Shown here: positions 1-11,294 of the stretch, piece after piece | Layout: each line of letters opens with the position of its first letter | Numbering within the stretch: the stretch's first letter is position 1 | Source: Diadema setosum | Lineage: Eukaryota > Echinodermata > Echinoidea > Diadematoida > Diadematidae | Reading direction: 5' to 3' | NCBI GenBank assembly: GCA_033980235.1 | Contig: CM067069.1 | Coordinates: 12,722,828-12,786,827, forward strand | DNA length: 64,000 bases | The notes under the pieces: generated by a model | What the model was told of the DNA's origin: nothing | The model's database searches: none | Seen by the model: the letters and a program-made list of their open reading frames with translations, nothing else | Made by a program: the position numbers and the translations under genes

Positions 1-444
1 TTTTAGTTAAAGGCATAATTTACCATTTGCAGATGAAAGCATTAGTGCTTTAAAATAGTTCTAAAATGTGAGTTAGGGATAGAAACAACCACTGTCAAAA
101 TTTGAATCCGTATAATCGATGTTAAGTGTTGTTAAATACACAAAATGTGAACAATACTTATAATAAAAATGTTTCCAGACTAAACCGTATACAGTTACGG
201 TTTACTGAGAAAAACCCTGATATCACCTTATATTTTAGGTTTTATTGCAAATATTTCATATGGTAGGATGTTTTATGATACAACAGACCTACACATATGC
301 ATCAAATGTGATATCTTGAACATTTTTGAAATCACTGCTCCCAAAGGTAAACTGGACCTTTAAAGCTGCCTATAAAGACCACCCAAAGGAGACCAAAAAA
401 GTAGTCATCATGGGCAGGTTGTCAATATACTGTAGTCAGGTTCA

Positions 445-959
445 TTAAAAGGGAGTCAAACTCAAATAAAAATATACATGTGCCTTGAGCGAATGCAGCA
501 ATATTATATGTAGTAGAACACATCAGTGAAAGTTTGACGAAAATTAGACAATTTGTTCAAAAGTTATGCATTTCTAAAGTTTCAGTGCTACCATCACTGC
601 ATGAGAAGACTACAGCTGTTTCACAAATTTATTATTATTATTATTTTTTTAAATGACGAGTAGATGTTCCTTTTCTTGATGCTGACATTAAAGGGGAATT
701 TCCCTTGTTTCTGAAAGAGGCAAGTCAAGCACTTTTCATTTTGCTAGAAAAATTTAGATTTATTGAATTCTTTTCATAGTTTCTCTATATCTTTGTCCAT
801 ACTTGACATCACGAACTGTTTTAGTCTTCTGAAATTCATAAGTTTTGAATAGATTGTCCAATTTCCCTCAAACTTCTTTGATGACTTCTACTGCTGTTGC
901 TGCGTGGACTCAATCCACATACCCAGTATGTACATGTATTTGGGTTTCATTCTCCTTAA
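445..959. repeat. TTAA-ended MITE-like inverted-repeat element
   Basis: The two ends are inverted copies. The left end reads TTAAAAGGGAGTCAAACTC; the right end, read in reverse complement, begins TTAAGGAGAATGAAACCC. The inner parts of the arms are also mirrored: the phrase around 'aagttatgcatttctaaag' near 560 reappears inverted near 840. TTAA at both borders suggests piggyBac-type insertion, which is inference. It has no coding capacity. It lies in the CDK9 intron upstream of the last exon. Diverged relatives appear near 6050 and 27340. Confidence 0.6.
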
Positions 960-1189
960 TTTATGATATGTTTTGAGGAGAAATTCATTTTGTGGTCTTT
1001 AAATGGGTACCTGGTCTTGATGGGTGGGTTGTAGCTTGGGTAAAATAGACTGTGTTTCAAAGTGTGGTGATGCAGAGGAAATGTATTTTCTCATCATTCC
1101 TCCCATTGTTGATTCAGTGATGAGATGTTTTTGCTGGAAAATTTGACTATCTGCAGGCACAGGTGCTGTAGAACACTTCCACACCTAAT

Positions 1190-1443
1190 GGTCCGAATTC
1201 ATGAAGATGGTACAATTGAAACCATGGTTTAAACCATGGACAATATGTATGGAGCGCCAAGTGTCGCATAGCCTATTTCGTTACGAAATCAGTCATTTCG
1301 TCGACGAAATGTTGTCATTTCATTACGAAAATATAAGTGATTATTTTGTCAAAGAAATAGGCCATGCGACACTTGGCGCTCCATACAAATTGTCCATGGT
1401 TTATACGATGGTTTCAATTGTTCCACCTTCGTGAATTCAGACC
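1190..1443. repeat. Fold-back element, family A, copy 1
   Basis: A near-perfect long inverted repeat. The left arm runs from GGTCCGAATTC through a doubled CCATGG motif, then GGAGCGCCAAGTGTCGCAT, then CATTTCGT/ACGAAAT words. The right arm repeats this in reverse complement and ends GAATTCAGACC. The arms are about 110 bp with a short centre, so a single strand can fold almost end to end. The open frame across it is a by-product of the repeat. A second copy lies at 37643-37975. Confidence 0.85.
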
Positions 1444-1673
1444 TTTATGTCCAAATATTGTGCTGAAAGAATGCCACCATGGTGTGATTTGCATGTCAAA
1501 TACCATATACATGTTTTCATGTAAGTAAGTAGTATCAGAGACATTTGTTTCTAATAGTGTTCAATTTTGAGATTTTACAATATAAAAAAAAAATTGATTG
1601 TCAATATTTTTATGAAGAAAATACATACCTACGTGTATTCTAATTCAAGACTTGCTTACATTCAACATCCAAG

Positions 1674-2560
1674 CCACTGCTTACAACCGCTACAAGGGCA
1701 GCATCTACTTAGTGTTTGAGTTCTGCGAGCATGATCTGGCTGGTCTCCTTAGCAACACCAATGTCAAGTTTTCCTTGGGTGAAATCAAGGGAGTTATCAA
1801 GCAGCTCCTGAATGGACTGTACTACATCCACAGTAATAAGGTCCTCCACAGAGACATGAAGGCTGCCAACATCCTCATCACCAGAGCTGGAGTCCTCAAA
1901 CTGGCAGACTTTGGACTAGCGAGGGCATTCAGCCTGCCTAAGGCTGACCAGCCGAACAGGTACACAAACCGGGTGGTGACGCTGTGGTACCGCCCTCCCG
2001 AGCTGCTGCTCGGGGAGAGGAACTACGGGCCGGCCATCGACCTGTGGGGCGCAGGTTGCATCATGGCAGAGATGTGGACTAGAAGCCCCATCATGCAGGG
2101 TAACACGGAGCAGCATCAGCTGACGCTCATAAGCCATCTCTGTGGCTCCATCACCGCAGAGGTGTGGCCAGGACTCGATAAGCTGGAACTCTCCAACTCA
2201 CTGGAGCTGCCCAAGGGCCAGAAGCGGAAGGTGAAGGATCGCCTGAGGAGTTATGTCAAGGACAATCAGGCACTGGACCTCATTGATAAGCTCCTGAGTT
2301 TGGACCCCAAGTCGAGGATAGACGCCGACCAGGCTCTGAATCACGACTTCTTCTGGTCGGACCCCATGCCAGCAAGTCTGGCCAAGATGCTTTCCACCCA
2401 TAATCAGTCCATGTTTGAGTATCTGACTCCCCGACGACGCATCCAGCAGCACCCTCACCCCTCTCACAGTTCCACCAACCAGCGCAACCCGCACCACGCC
2501 CACCCCTCCAACAGACCCAGCCACGTTCCTGCCGATCAAAACTATGACAGAGTCTTCTGA
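1674..2560 (+). CDS. CDK9: Cyclin-dependent kinase 9, 3'-terminal exon (5' exons outside window)
   Basis: Catalytic subunit of P-TEFb, which with cyclin T phosphorylates the RNA polymerase II C-terminal domain, NELF and DSIF in the nucleus to release paused transcription. The exon follows an AG acceptor at 1672-1673; its first two bases complete a split codon, and it encodes 294 residues to a TGA. Numbering from the first exon residue, HRD is at 59-61, DFG at 79-81 and the T-loop Thr at 98 within RYTNRVVTLWYRPPE. GSIYLVFEFCEHDLAGLLSN and GNTEQHQLTLIS are strongly CDK9-like, distinguishing it from CDK12/13 and other CDKs. The tail is rich in His, Pro, Ser and Asn and ends NYDRVF, resembling the vertebrate FERVF end. 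The N-lobe (glycine loop, catalytic Lys, PITALRE) is not in this window. The whole C-terminal part is one uninterrupted exon. Confidence 0.97.
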
Positions 2561-4851
2561 ACTGTCTCTATGGAATACTTGTTTTTGATAAGACCACAGA
2601 CATTAGTGCATTCATGAAGTGTCACTCATTGTAGTGATAACTAATAGACAGGTAATACACGTACAAGTGGTCCTGTAGTGTGTTATCAGTAGCACATGAA
2701 TTGTTCAGCTCAGTCTCCTCATCTCTCGTCATTTGGGGAGTTATTTATTTTTCATCCGTCTCTTTTCCCAGTGAAATATGGAGAGGTGAGGAAGTAGGTA
2801 GATAAAGACAGAGAGAGAGACAGGAGAGGATGATAAAGAGAAGTATTTGCAGTCCTTGCTGCTCATTTGAGTACATGATGGATCTTACATTTTATTGTCA
2901 GATGTGCAGTACATGTCTATTTTTCCACTAAGTTGTCAAATGCCATATTTTTGTCCAAAGTGTGAATCATTGTGCAGAGTATACAGCAATGCGCCATGTG
3001 CAATGAATGTTGGGAATTCACTTACTGAACTTCCAAGTTCATTTTCAGCCTACTGTGTGAAAAAGCTGCAAATTTGTATTTGCACATACATTTCTCTTCT
3101 GAAAGAGTTTTCAAGTTGATGTGGTGAAAGTGAACTTAGAAAAAGGGAGGGAGAGTGGTCCAAATGGTTGAGCACATCATTACAGATGGTTTACAGTATT
3201 GCCACTTGGTTTCTATACCCAATGTGTCTCAGAGTTATATGGTCTTTGATTCCCTAGGGGTGTTTCACACAGAATTAACTAAAGGTTAAGATCAACTTAA
3301 AATTATGGTACGCTGTATGTGTTTTCAATGATACTTTCAACTTCCTAATGAAAATGAAAATTTTGGAGACTTTTTCATGCGGCCATTAATATACAAAATA
3401 ATTACAATGGAATTTGAAAATTTTGATAACAATTTGTGGTGGATTCTGAAAACACTAGATAAAACTGAATAGGGAAACAAGTGGCATACCATAACTTTAA
3501 GTTGATTTTGATGTTATAAGATCGACTTAAATTCTTTGTGAAACATCTCCCTCTCCGCTCCCCCCCCCCCCCCACCACCCACCTCTTTCTGGACTTGGGC
3601 CATGTTATCCTTTGGAAAAAAAGAAATACAGTATTTGGAAGCTCTTGGATTCAGTCATGGTGAAGTGCTGCTGGTAGGCGGGCTGACTTGTGGACAGTGG
3701 TTTACCAATCCATTTCTAAAGGCATGAAAACCAGAGCAACATGAAATCTGTTTGTGACATGGAAGCCTGCCAGAGATAGACTTATCTTCTGCAACTCATT
3801 CTGTTCTTCCTCAAAAGTTTTGTTGCAAACTAAGATGGAAATATGAGTCAGAATACAGCACTGCCAACTAGTATACTTCTACGATAGTTGGTGTATGTGT
3901 GTTGATGTTGTTTTTTCAATGGAAATAAGTTCTCTTTTGAAATTTGATGAAGCATGCATAGAATGTCTAATTTTCCCATAGGGTTTCTATTGTAGATTTT
4001 TTTATTTAATTCTGTTCATGAATATTTTTGATGATCTGAAGGGGTCAGTTTAGAGTCAGTCCATGTATTTGATCAAGAAAATCCATGTAGACCATGGCAG
4101 ACTGATTTTATGAACAGCATACCCACAAACCATACCCCGTTTTTAAGAAAATGGGTATTAAATTATAATTATGTGATGGAGAAGAGAAATATTGCTCGAA
4201 TGTGCAACACATTTCACTGACCTGGCATATTATTGTATGACAATTGTGTGGAAACATAGGGCATAGGGAGCATTTCAATGTCCATGTTAGCGTTGATGTA
4301 TGACATTGTGCAAGATGATTTATGGAACAGCATGGAAGGATCTATATGAGCAAGTCTTGGACTCTTGCCAAAGAGACTCTTGAGAGGTGTTGTAATAACG
4401 TCTTTGAATTGAATGCATTTGATCACAGAAGATTTTGGTCAGTATGTCCAATAAATGTACACTTTACAGCAAATTATATCCTATTCAATCATTGTGTACA
4501 AATTCCTTGGTGAGTGATTGTGATTAGTTGAATATTGGTTCTGTGGGAGAAGCAAATTATGCAGAAGCTTTGAAGAAAAGTCGCATGGAAATTTTCATCT
4601 AGTTATGAAATAACCATATGGCTGGATGGCCATAAGTGGCTTTCTGATGAATGAGAATATTGTAGATTTTAGATTTTGGAATACAAACACAAAATTTGTA
4701 TGAACTATTTATCAAGTTTCAATATACATGTATGTACAATACTTGGCAGCAAAGTGTAAACTCAACCCCGAATTGCGTGTACGTGTGTATTTACTTGATT
4801 GCTGTGAATACACAACAAAGAGCCATATTATATGCTCATACACTATTTGTA

Positions 4852-4854
<3 letters not shown>

Positions 4855-4926
<72 letters not shown>
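4855..4926. repeat. (GT)n microsatellite
   Basis: About 72 bp of uninterrupted GT. Open frames through it (Cys-Val or Thr-His repeats) are artefacts. Confidence 0.95.
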
Positions 4927-4929
<3 letters not shown>

Positions 4930-5067
4930 AGGGTACAATATGCAGCATAATTGTAAATTTGATGACAGCACATTGGAACAACCGATACAGCTCCCAAAGT
5001 TACCAGGAATACACTTCAAGCTCTCCAATCAATGTTTAGTGCATTTAAAATGGTGCTGTATAGAACC

Positions 5068-5350
5068 TGGTGGTGGTGAAGATGATGATGATAATTACGA
5101 TTGTGGTGTTGATGATGATAATGGTGATGAATGCAGTGATGATGATTGTGATGAAAATTATGACTGGTAGTGATTATGGTAATGGTGGTGATGATTGTGA
5201 TAATTGTGGTGTTGATAATAACAAAGATTGTGAGGCGACAACGATAATGATTGTGGTTTCATAATGATGATGATGATGATTGTGGTGGTGGCGATGATGA
5301 TGATTGTGGTGGTGGCGATCATGATGATGAATGATGAAGATGATTGTGTC
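5068..5350. repeat. GAT/GTG-rich trinucleotide tract
   Basis: Imperfect GAT, GGT and GTG triplets, including a locally duplicated phrase (tgattgtggtggtggcgat) near 5277-5320. It gives Asp-rich frames on the plus strand and His-rich frames on the minus strand, neither credible as protein. Confidence 0.8.
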
Positions 5351-6049
5351 AGTGATCATGATGTATGCTTAAACCGATCGTGTTCTTTATCTCTGGCAAA
5401 GTGTGAAAGCTAATACATGTACCAATAACAAATTGAAACATTGGGCTGACATTGTCTATTAGTTTCCATTGTGATCTCTCATGGTAATCTGTGATCATCA
5501 TGGACACTTCAGACCAAACATCTCCCAGGTGTTGAAATCCATGGTAATTACATCACTGTTGCTACTGATAGCAACACCCTCCTTCATTCAAACCTGTTAC
5601 GAATTCAAATAGATAAAAGATGCACACACAAGTCTACAAGATGATAGCAAAGAAGCGTTAGCAAGCTTTTATTGCACAGATCTACTGCTCCATTATCTAC
5701 AAAGTAGCATACTGCACATGTGTTTTAAAGACAAGTGAATACCCATATAAAGAACTTATGCATATGTACACGCTTTGGTTTGGCAGGGAACATAAAGACA
5801 GGATCAATGTCGCGTCAATTCCTAGAATTATTTCTATGGTCTGGTGCTATATCTTCTCATCATATTTGTATTTTTCACTGTTACGTAGAGAGAGAGAGAA
5901 AAAAAATCATCTTTTATTTTTGTTTAAGATACACAAAAGTTGCTTGCTTTGGATGAGAGCTACTGAAAGCAGTGCACAGCGTATCTGCTAACTCTACGAC
6001 TGACAACATATCTTCATTTTTTTTAGCATAATGAAAGAACACTTGACTT

Positions 6050-6320
6050 TTTTTTTTGAGGGGAGGGGTAATGATATTTCCCTCAACATGTGTCAGTAAC
6101 ACAAGGAAAGAATGTGTACTTTTCATACAATATGAAATAATTATTTTTTTTTTAATATTGTCCATTTGTGACATCACAAACTGTAGTCTTCTTGCCAAGC
6201 AGTTACAGAAACTTTAAAATTTCCAGAACTTTATAACAGGTTGTCTGATTCTCATCCAACATCACTGATCGAATGTTCTCTAGTACTCGTAGTATTCCTG
6301 CATTCACTCAACCAACAGAT
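6050..6320. repeat. Diverged relative of the 445-959 MITE-like element
   Basis: Shares an ordered series of phrases with the right arm of the element at 445-959, such as gacatcacaaactgtagtc, then a gattgtccgatt-like segment, then 'catcactgatcgaatgttct'. Boundaries are not clear. Confidence 0.45.
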
Positions 6321-8355
6321 GTTACCAGCCAGCTCAAAACCCACAAAAAAGTTTCAAATTAGGATTCTCCAATATGGACCAAAATATGTGATTTGGGTTG
6401 ACAGATTCAAATTGCTTAAATTTCTCTGACCTGGGAAAGAAATCTTTTCTCTACCTACTGTCAAAAGTTGGTGGCTTCAAACGCAAAGGAAACTGAGATA
6501 TTGTTAGCAGCTTTTCTGGACCATATCTTTTCTGGATGGGTATTGCTTTCACTGGGATTTTCATTAATACTTCTGCCTGGCATGGCTGAGTGACCCTGAT
6601 CTTTAAATCCTATTTTCTTCCTTTTCAATAAAACTGCACCTCCTAACTCTCTCCTATTTCAATTACTTTTCGAATGGGTTAGAATGATCCAATTGTAACT
6701 AGTTCTGAATCATTTCAAAGCTTAGGGTTTACTCTTTGAAACTGTGTAGAAAAGTAGAAGTTGATTTTGGCCTACTTTTTGTGGGTTTAAACGTGGCATA
6801 CAAATATATTTTGGGTCTCATTTCTCTCTGACTACGGTCATCAGCATAGTGGTAAGATTACATTAGTGCACAACAGCTCTTCTTGTTGTCATACATGTAT
6901 TAGTCACTTACAAACTGCATTTACAGCTACATGAGCTAATCTTAAGCTGAGTTGGCATCACATAGATAGATAGATTCACCTCTTTGAAATATGATACATT
7001 TTACAAGGAAATAAACTTCTGCAGTGCATCTCTCAGGAAGAGAGATCAATAGCACAATGAATATATACAAGCCTTGAAATTACAAAAATATAAAGTGTAC
7101 ATAATATATTTTAGGTACAGAACATATGCTTCACTTAATTTGTATACTTTCATCAAACTGAACAGATAAAAAATTGAAATCTGAACAAGTGTACAAAATG
7201 CATTTGAAAGATTGTTATAACATTACAGTAAACAGCACGCATGCTAATGCCTGAAGTGATACTGCCTTGTGACACAAGAATTTGCTTCATTTTCTTCATT
7301 TCACAAACGTCTCTGACGATTTGCAACTGCGGGCAATGGGAAATACAATAAAGATGAAAATGTTAGTATAAAAAAACAACAAACATGCATCACCATAATG
7401 AAAACTTGTTTTTAAAAAAAGAAGAAGAAAATAACAAGTCTGTTTTAAGCATGAATAGAAAAAAGAATAAAGGGCTTACAGAAAGATTTTTTTTTTTTTT
7501 TTTTTTTTGTATGTGATGCACTCTATGAATTCTGTTAACCCCATAACATAATGTACAGGAATGAAAATGAAAAAAAAAAATCAATCTTCTTGCCACATCT
7601 TTAAACCATATCTCTTGATTAGTACATTCAACTCAATCATTTTGATCAGTCTGGTTTATAGAACTGAAGATATGAGACAGTCCTTTGTATATTTTCTACT
7701 CCCAGAAATATGACAAGGATTCCATGTTGTCAGATAATTACTTCAGTTTGTTATTAAATTCCCTTCCTACAAAATAGCATGTTAATGTACTAATTTGACA
7801 ACTAGACATACATATATTACATGCCTACATTGTATTAATGACCATGAAGGGCAGATTTGAGCATCTTTGTCAGATTTTTCTTTCTTTTTGTCATGATATT
7901 CCAAACAAAGTCTCCCAAAATGCAAACATATCATATTACTACATGTACACGTGTATGTACATAGAGACAAACTGTGTACATAAAGCATCCAATCCGAACT
8001 ACAACAAAGTTGCACATTCCCTTCACATATAATTGATACTATGCTTGTTTATCTTGTACATTTGAAACAGGTTGCAATGTAATGTATAATGGTATAATCT
8101 TTCCTCACCACTTGAGGTCAAAACAATTTTAAGTAAATAAAATTACCTAGTAAGTTTGTTTTTGTGTCATGTTGTTTGTTTTGTTTTGTTTTTCAATGGG
8201 GATGTTTGTTTTTTTATTTCTTCGTTGGGATCTTGTTTTTCTTGGGGCAAAAGATAAACATGTTCAAAATATTCTTATCATAAATTCACAAGTCTGGAAT
8301 TGAGTATTCATAACTTAGGATTTGATACTGTATGTGCCCCATATTTCATGAAGGT

Positions 8356-8361
8356 TTTATT
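8356..8361 (-). terminator. Candidate polyadenylation signal of the copper-transporter gene
   Basis: TTTATT on the plus strand is AATAAA on the minus strand. It is the nearest canonical hexamer downstream of the stop codon at 8762, about 400 bp away. No transcript evidence. Confidence 0.35.
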
Positions 8362-8761
8362 TTCATGAATTGTACAAGTCGACTGAAAGTTATGAAATGA
8401 TTTATATGCCAAAACATCGCCTCCTGTGACTGAAATGCAATGAGTATTGCCTCTAAGGTGGGAAATCACTAACTTTGCTTCCTGAAAAGGATTACAAGTA
8501 CTAGGTACTTACTTCTCATGCCATCAATGTTGTACTCGGTCAAAAATGCAATCACTTGCAAATTTGAGTTATTTTATACTTGAAGAATTTATGCTATTAT
8601 ACACTATATACACCCATGTTAGCATTAGTGCTGTGGTAGTACCATCAATTATTAATCAAGCAGCATATTCATCTTTCTCTCTCTTTATCTCTCTCAAAAA
8701 CAAAAACAATAACAAAAAGCATTCCTCATGTTCATCAAGTGACTCAAAGTTGTAGTCTCTC

Positions 8762-9041
8762 TTACATTGTACCATAAAACTGCACATTGGGGGTGTCATC
8801 TCCACTGGGGTCCATATGTCCGCTGCGGGTCAACTCGTCACGCTGGGCTCGCTGGTTCACCTCCGGCGCCTTCTTCGGCGGGGGCCGTCTGAAGGGCGCA
8901 AACAGGAAGTAGCCGAGGGCGGAGCCCAGCGCCACGGCAACGAGGAGATAGGCGTTGTACGTCATGACAGCCAGCATCAGCAGATAGCCGAGGGTGACGG
9001 ACAGTATGTGCACCAGAGATCGGCCGAAGTGGATCTTGCAT
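8762..9041 (-). CDS. Copper transporter exon 3 (TM2, TM3, C-tail)
   Basis: Acceptor AG at 9043-9042. The first base completes Arg105. The exon carries HFGRSLVHILS, the MxxxM and GxxxG motifs and a Pro/Lys/Arg-rich tail (FRRPPPKKAPE), ending NVQFYGTM with a TAA stop at 8764-8762. Confidence 0.92.
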
Positions 9042-11232
9042 CTGGGAAATTGGGAATAAATGGAAGGTGGATGGATTTGCATTTGACTTAATTCATACAC
9101 AAGAGAGAGAAAGAGCAAAACTATTTCTGAAGCAAATAAGAACATAGATGTAACTCTATAGTTACTTTACTACATATACACAGTCCAATCAACTCTGAGC
9201 ATGTCATGTCTGTTCCAACTTGAGTACAGACCATACATGACTTACTTCAGGCAAGCCTCATGAGACATGTGTCACACATTGTCATACGATTTCATTTTCC
9301 TGAGAATTTTCTTCAACTTTGAACTGGCCTCAAGAATTTCATTTGAATATATATGCAAAATTCAACCTTTTCAAATTACACAGAGTTAATATCTGTACGT
9401 AATTCAGTGTGTGTAACATAGATATCGATAATGAAAACAGTGACAATAGTGTAACAAAAAAAAAAAAACCAACAACAAACAAAATAGAGCCGACTGCATT
9501 GTCTCTCTATAATGAATAGCTGACTTTTGACTACAGTCCATCAACTATGTGAATCCCCGACACTGCATGAACAAAATGTCTTCGGGAGTTTAAATGCAAT
9601 TTTATCATGTTCTGAAAGGGGAAAGCGACTCCATGTTCCGAGGTGACCTCTGATAGATGAAGTAAACTCCAGTAGCCAAAGAAAGATATTTAATGTGGTG
9701 GGGGCTGACCCACATTCCGGGAAAGGGGGGGGGGGGTTGGTCTGTCTTATTGTTCCAGGTAAGGGCAATGGGTGAATGAGAAGGAATCCTGTGGGTAAAC
9801 AGCCCTGGAAGGTTGTTGGTGTTAAGGGTTTGCAATTTTCTTCCCTTCTTTTTGGGAGGGAAATATGTCTGCATACATGTGGAGGGAGGAGGGGTCAAAT
9901 ATATGAAAAGAATTCTGCTTTTAAGTACCGACGCCAACCCCCTTTCACCCTAAAAGTTATCATCGCTGTGTAGCAGACATTTACAATAATTTGATGCACG
10001 GAATACAATTATCCTGTTGGATTTAATTTAAATATAAAAAAGTTTATTCAAGCTTTGCAACCAGGTAAATGGGAAATTTGTGAGGTAATATCATCACAAC
10101 CCTACGTGAGTTGCATTGACAGGATATGCAGCGGTGACTAATATCACAATTTTCTAAAGAAATATAAAACTTTAAAAATTCTACAAATATTTTCTCAAAC
10201 AGCCAAGTTTGATGAAATGCTACCATCATCTTTGTTCAATCCTACTCTATTCATTACAGTCAGCTCCAGTTTGTGGCGGAACTGCGTTTGAAGACCTTAA
10301 AGGATGCTTGTCCGCCGTAGACATACCTTCTCTTTCTGACCTTGGAGACACTGCTTGGGATCTGAAGTGGAGCTAGGAGGGGCGACCTGGTGTTGATTGA
10401 GGAGGTCCATTTCATTTTGAGGGGGTTGGTTGCATAGCTACGGGTCAGGTACACGCCCAGAGTTGACAAAGCCTCCAGAACCACAGATACCACAAAGAAG
10501 AGTAGGCAGGTAAGGACAAACGCTGTGCAATGGTTATAAGAAGGAGGGAAAAAATGGAATACTGGTGATATAGTCTCTCACAAGGAGAAGTTTTTATTTA
10601 TCAAGTCCGGGGGAATTTTGCTACACAAAATGAATTAGCATCTTGTCAATGATCATTAAATTGGCAACTCAGAATTGTTGCTCAAGAAATAAACACACAC
10701 ACACACACACAATACATGTAAATCTGAGAGAAAAAGAGGACTGTTGATATTGATCTTCAAAGTGTTAATTTAAGGATCAATCACTTGCAAAGGCTTTTGA
10801 AGTTTCAGCAATCTATTGCTTTATTAAAACACAATCACCTTTAAAAAGAATTGTAGCGATTAATCTTTCTAGTATCAAATGGCAGTTTGGCTTTTTTTCC
10901 TTAGGTTGCATCCTGCTTTGGAACTTATCTTTTATGTAGCAATATGTTAAAGATACTAGTACAGAATTTTGCTAGAAACAATCGCCAATTGATTGAAACT
11001 GCTGATCAGTTTGAGAAGTAAAACCGTTTCCCCGCAATGAAGGCAATTGAAAAAGTTTGCACATGGCAGCTAGGATCCACCAGAGTCGAGGATTTGAACT
11101 GGCTTGTATCTTACGGAATATCCACTCAATGGCTCTGTCAGATGTTATGGTCCCAGCTGGTATGGTCCAACCCTTGAAGAGGAGGTTTGTCACATTTGGA
11201 CTGGAGATGAAATACAGGGCCATTCCGTTCAT
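8762..11232 (-). CDS. CTR-family copper transporter, SLC31A2 (CTR2)-like, 3 coding exons
   Basis: Coding exons are 11232-11115, 10522-10327 and 9041-8762 (594 nt, 197 aa plus stop). Junction phases agree: CC|GTAAGA is phase 1 and AAG|GTATGT is phase 2. CTR proteins trimerise to form a Cu(I) pore in plasma or endolysosomal membranes. Three membrane segments are seen: TM1 about residues 41-58; TM2 about 113-133 with the family MxxxM at M127-M131 (MLAVM); TM3 about 135-152 with GxxxG at G144-G148 (GSALG). The N terminus is very short (MNGMALYF) and lacks the Met/His-rich ectodomain of CTR1, and residues 106-113 (CKIHFGRS) resemble CTR2. The start is fixed by an in-frame TAA at 11292 upstream of ATG 11232. 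The C-terminal tail after TM3 is unusually long and polar and carries no Cys-His end. A copper-transport role is inferred from family motifs; CTR1 versus CTR2 identity is less certain. Confidence 0.9.
10327..10522 (-). CDS. Copper transporter exon 2 (TM1 and cytosolic loop)
   Basis: Acceptor AG at 10524-10523 and donor GTATGT from 10326. Encodes the hydrophobic FVLTCLLFFVVSVVLEAL followed by a basic loop ending VSKVRKR, which matches the CTR arrangement of TM1 and an intracellular loop. Reading past the donor gives a spurious extension to a stop near 10260. Confidence 0.88.
10691..10710. repeat. Short (CA)n tract in copper-transporter intron
   Basis: About 20 bp of CA repeat. The two introns, 9042-10326 and 10523-11114, otherwise hold no recognisable feature beyond A/C homopolymer runs and a G-run near 9725. 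Confidence 0.85.
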
Positions 11233-11294
11233 GATGAATGATGGTGATGGTATGGTGTTGACTTTAGGCTGGTCAAGGTATCTTGGGCATTAGT
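11115..11294 (-). CDS. Copper transporter first coding exon with 5' UTR part
   Basis: A good acceptor (ttctccattgcag) precedes 11294, so a non-coding 5' exon probably lies upstream. ATG is at 11232; 11294-11233 is 5' UTR. It encodes MNGMALYFISSPNVTNLLF and the run into TM1, with an N-linked sequon at Asn13 (NVT) on the expected external side. Donor CC|GTAAGA. Confidence 0.8.

Larger units (their letters stand above)
2561..8761. other. Intergenic region with the two convergent 3' ends
   Basis: CDK9 (+) and the copper-transporter gene (-) converge here, so both 3' UTRs should lie in this 6.2 kb. No conserved coding segment is seen on either strand. A plus-strand AATAAA at 4450-4455 is the first clear candidate for the CDK9 transcript but lies 1.9 kb downstream, so the true end is uncertain. 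Contents are AT-rich DNA, a (GT)n tract, a GAT-rich tract, homopolymer runs and one diverged MITE-like copy. Confidence 0.6.

Noticed and set aside
1201..1434. Open reading frame of 77 codons
   Set aside because: It lies entirely inside the family A fold-back; the frame is produced by mirrored repeat words.
4832..5359. Frames with Cys-Val, Thr-His, Asp-rich and His-rich repeats
   Set aside because: They are translations of the (GT)n and GAT tracts with no conserved segment.
10260..10326. Continuation of the copper-transporter exon to a stop near 10260
   Set aside because: A strong AAG|GTATGT donor at 10327/10326 gives the correct phase into the TM2-TM3 exon; the extension lacks transporter similarity.
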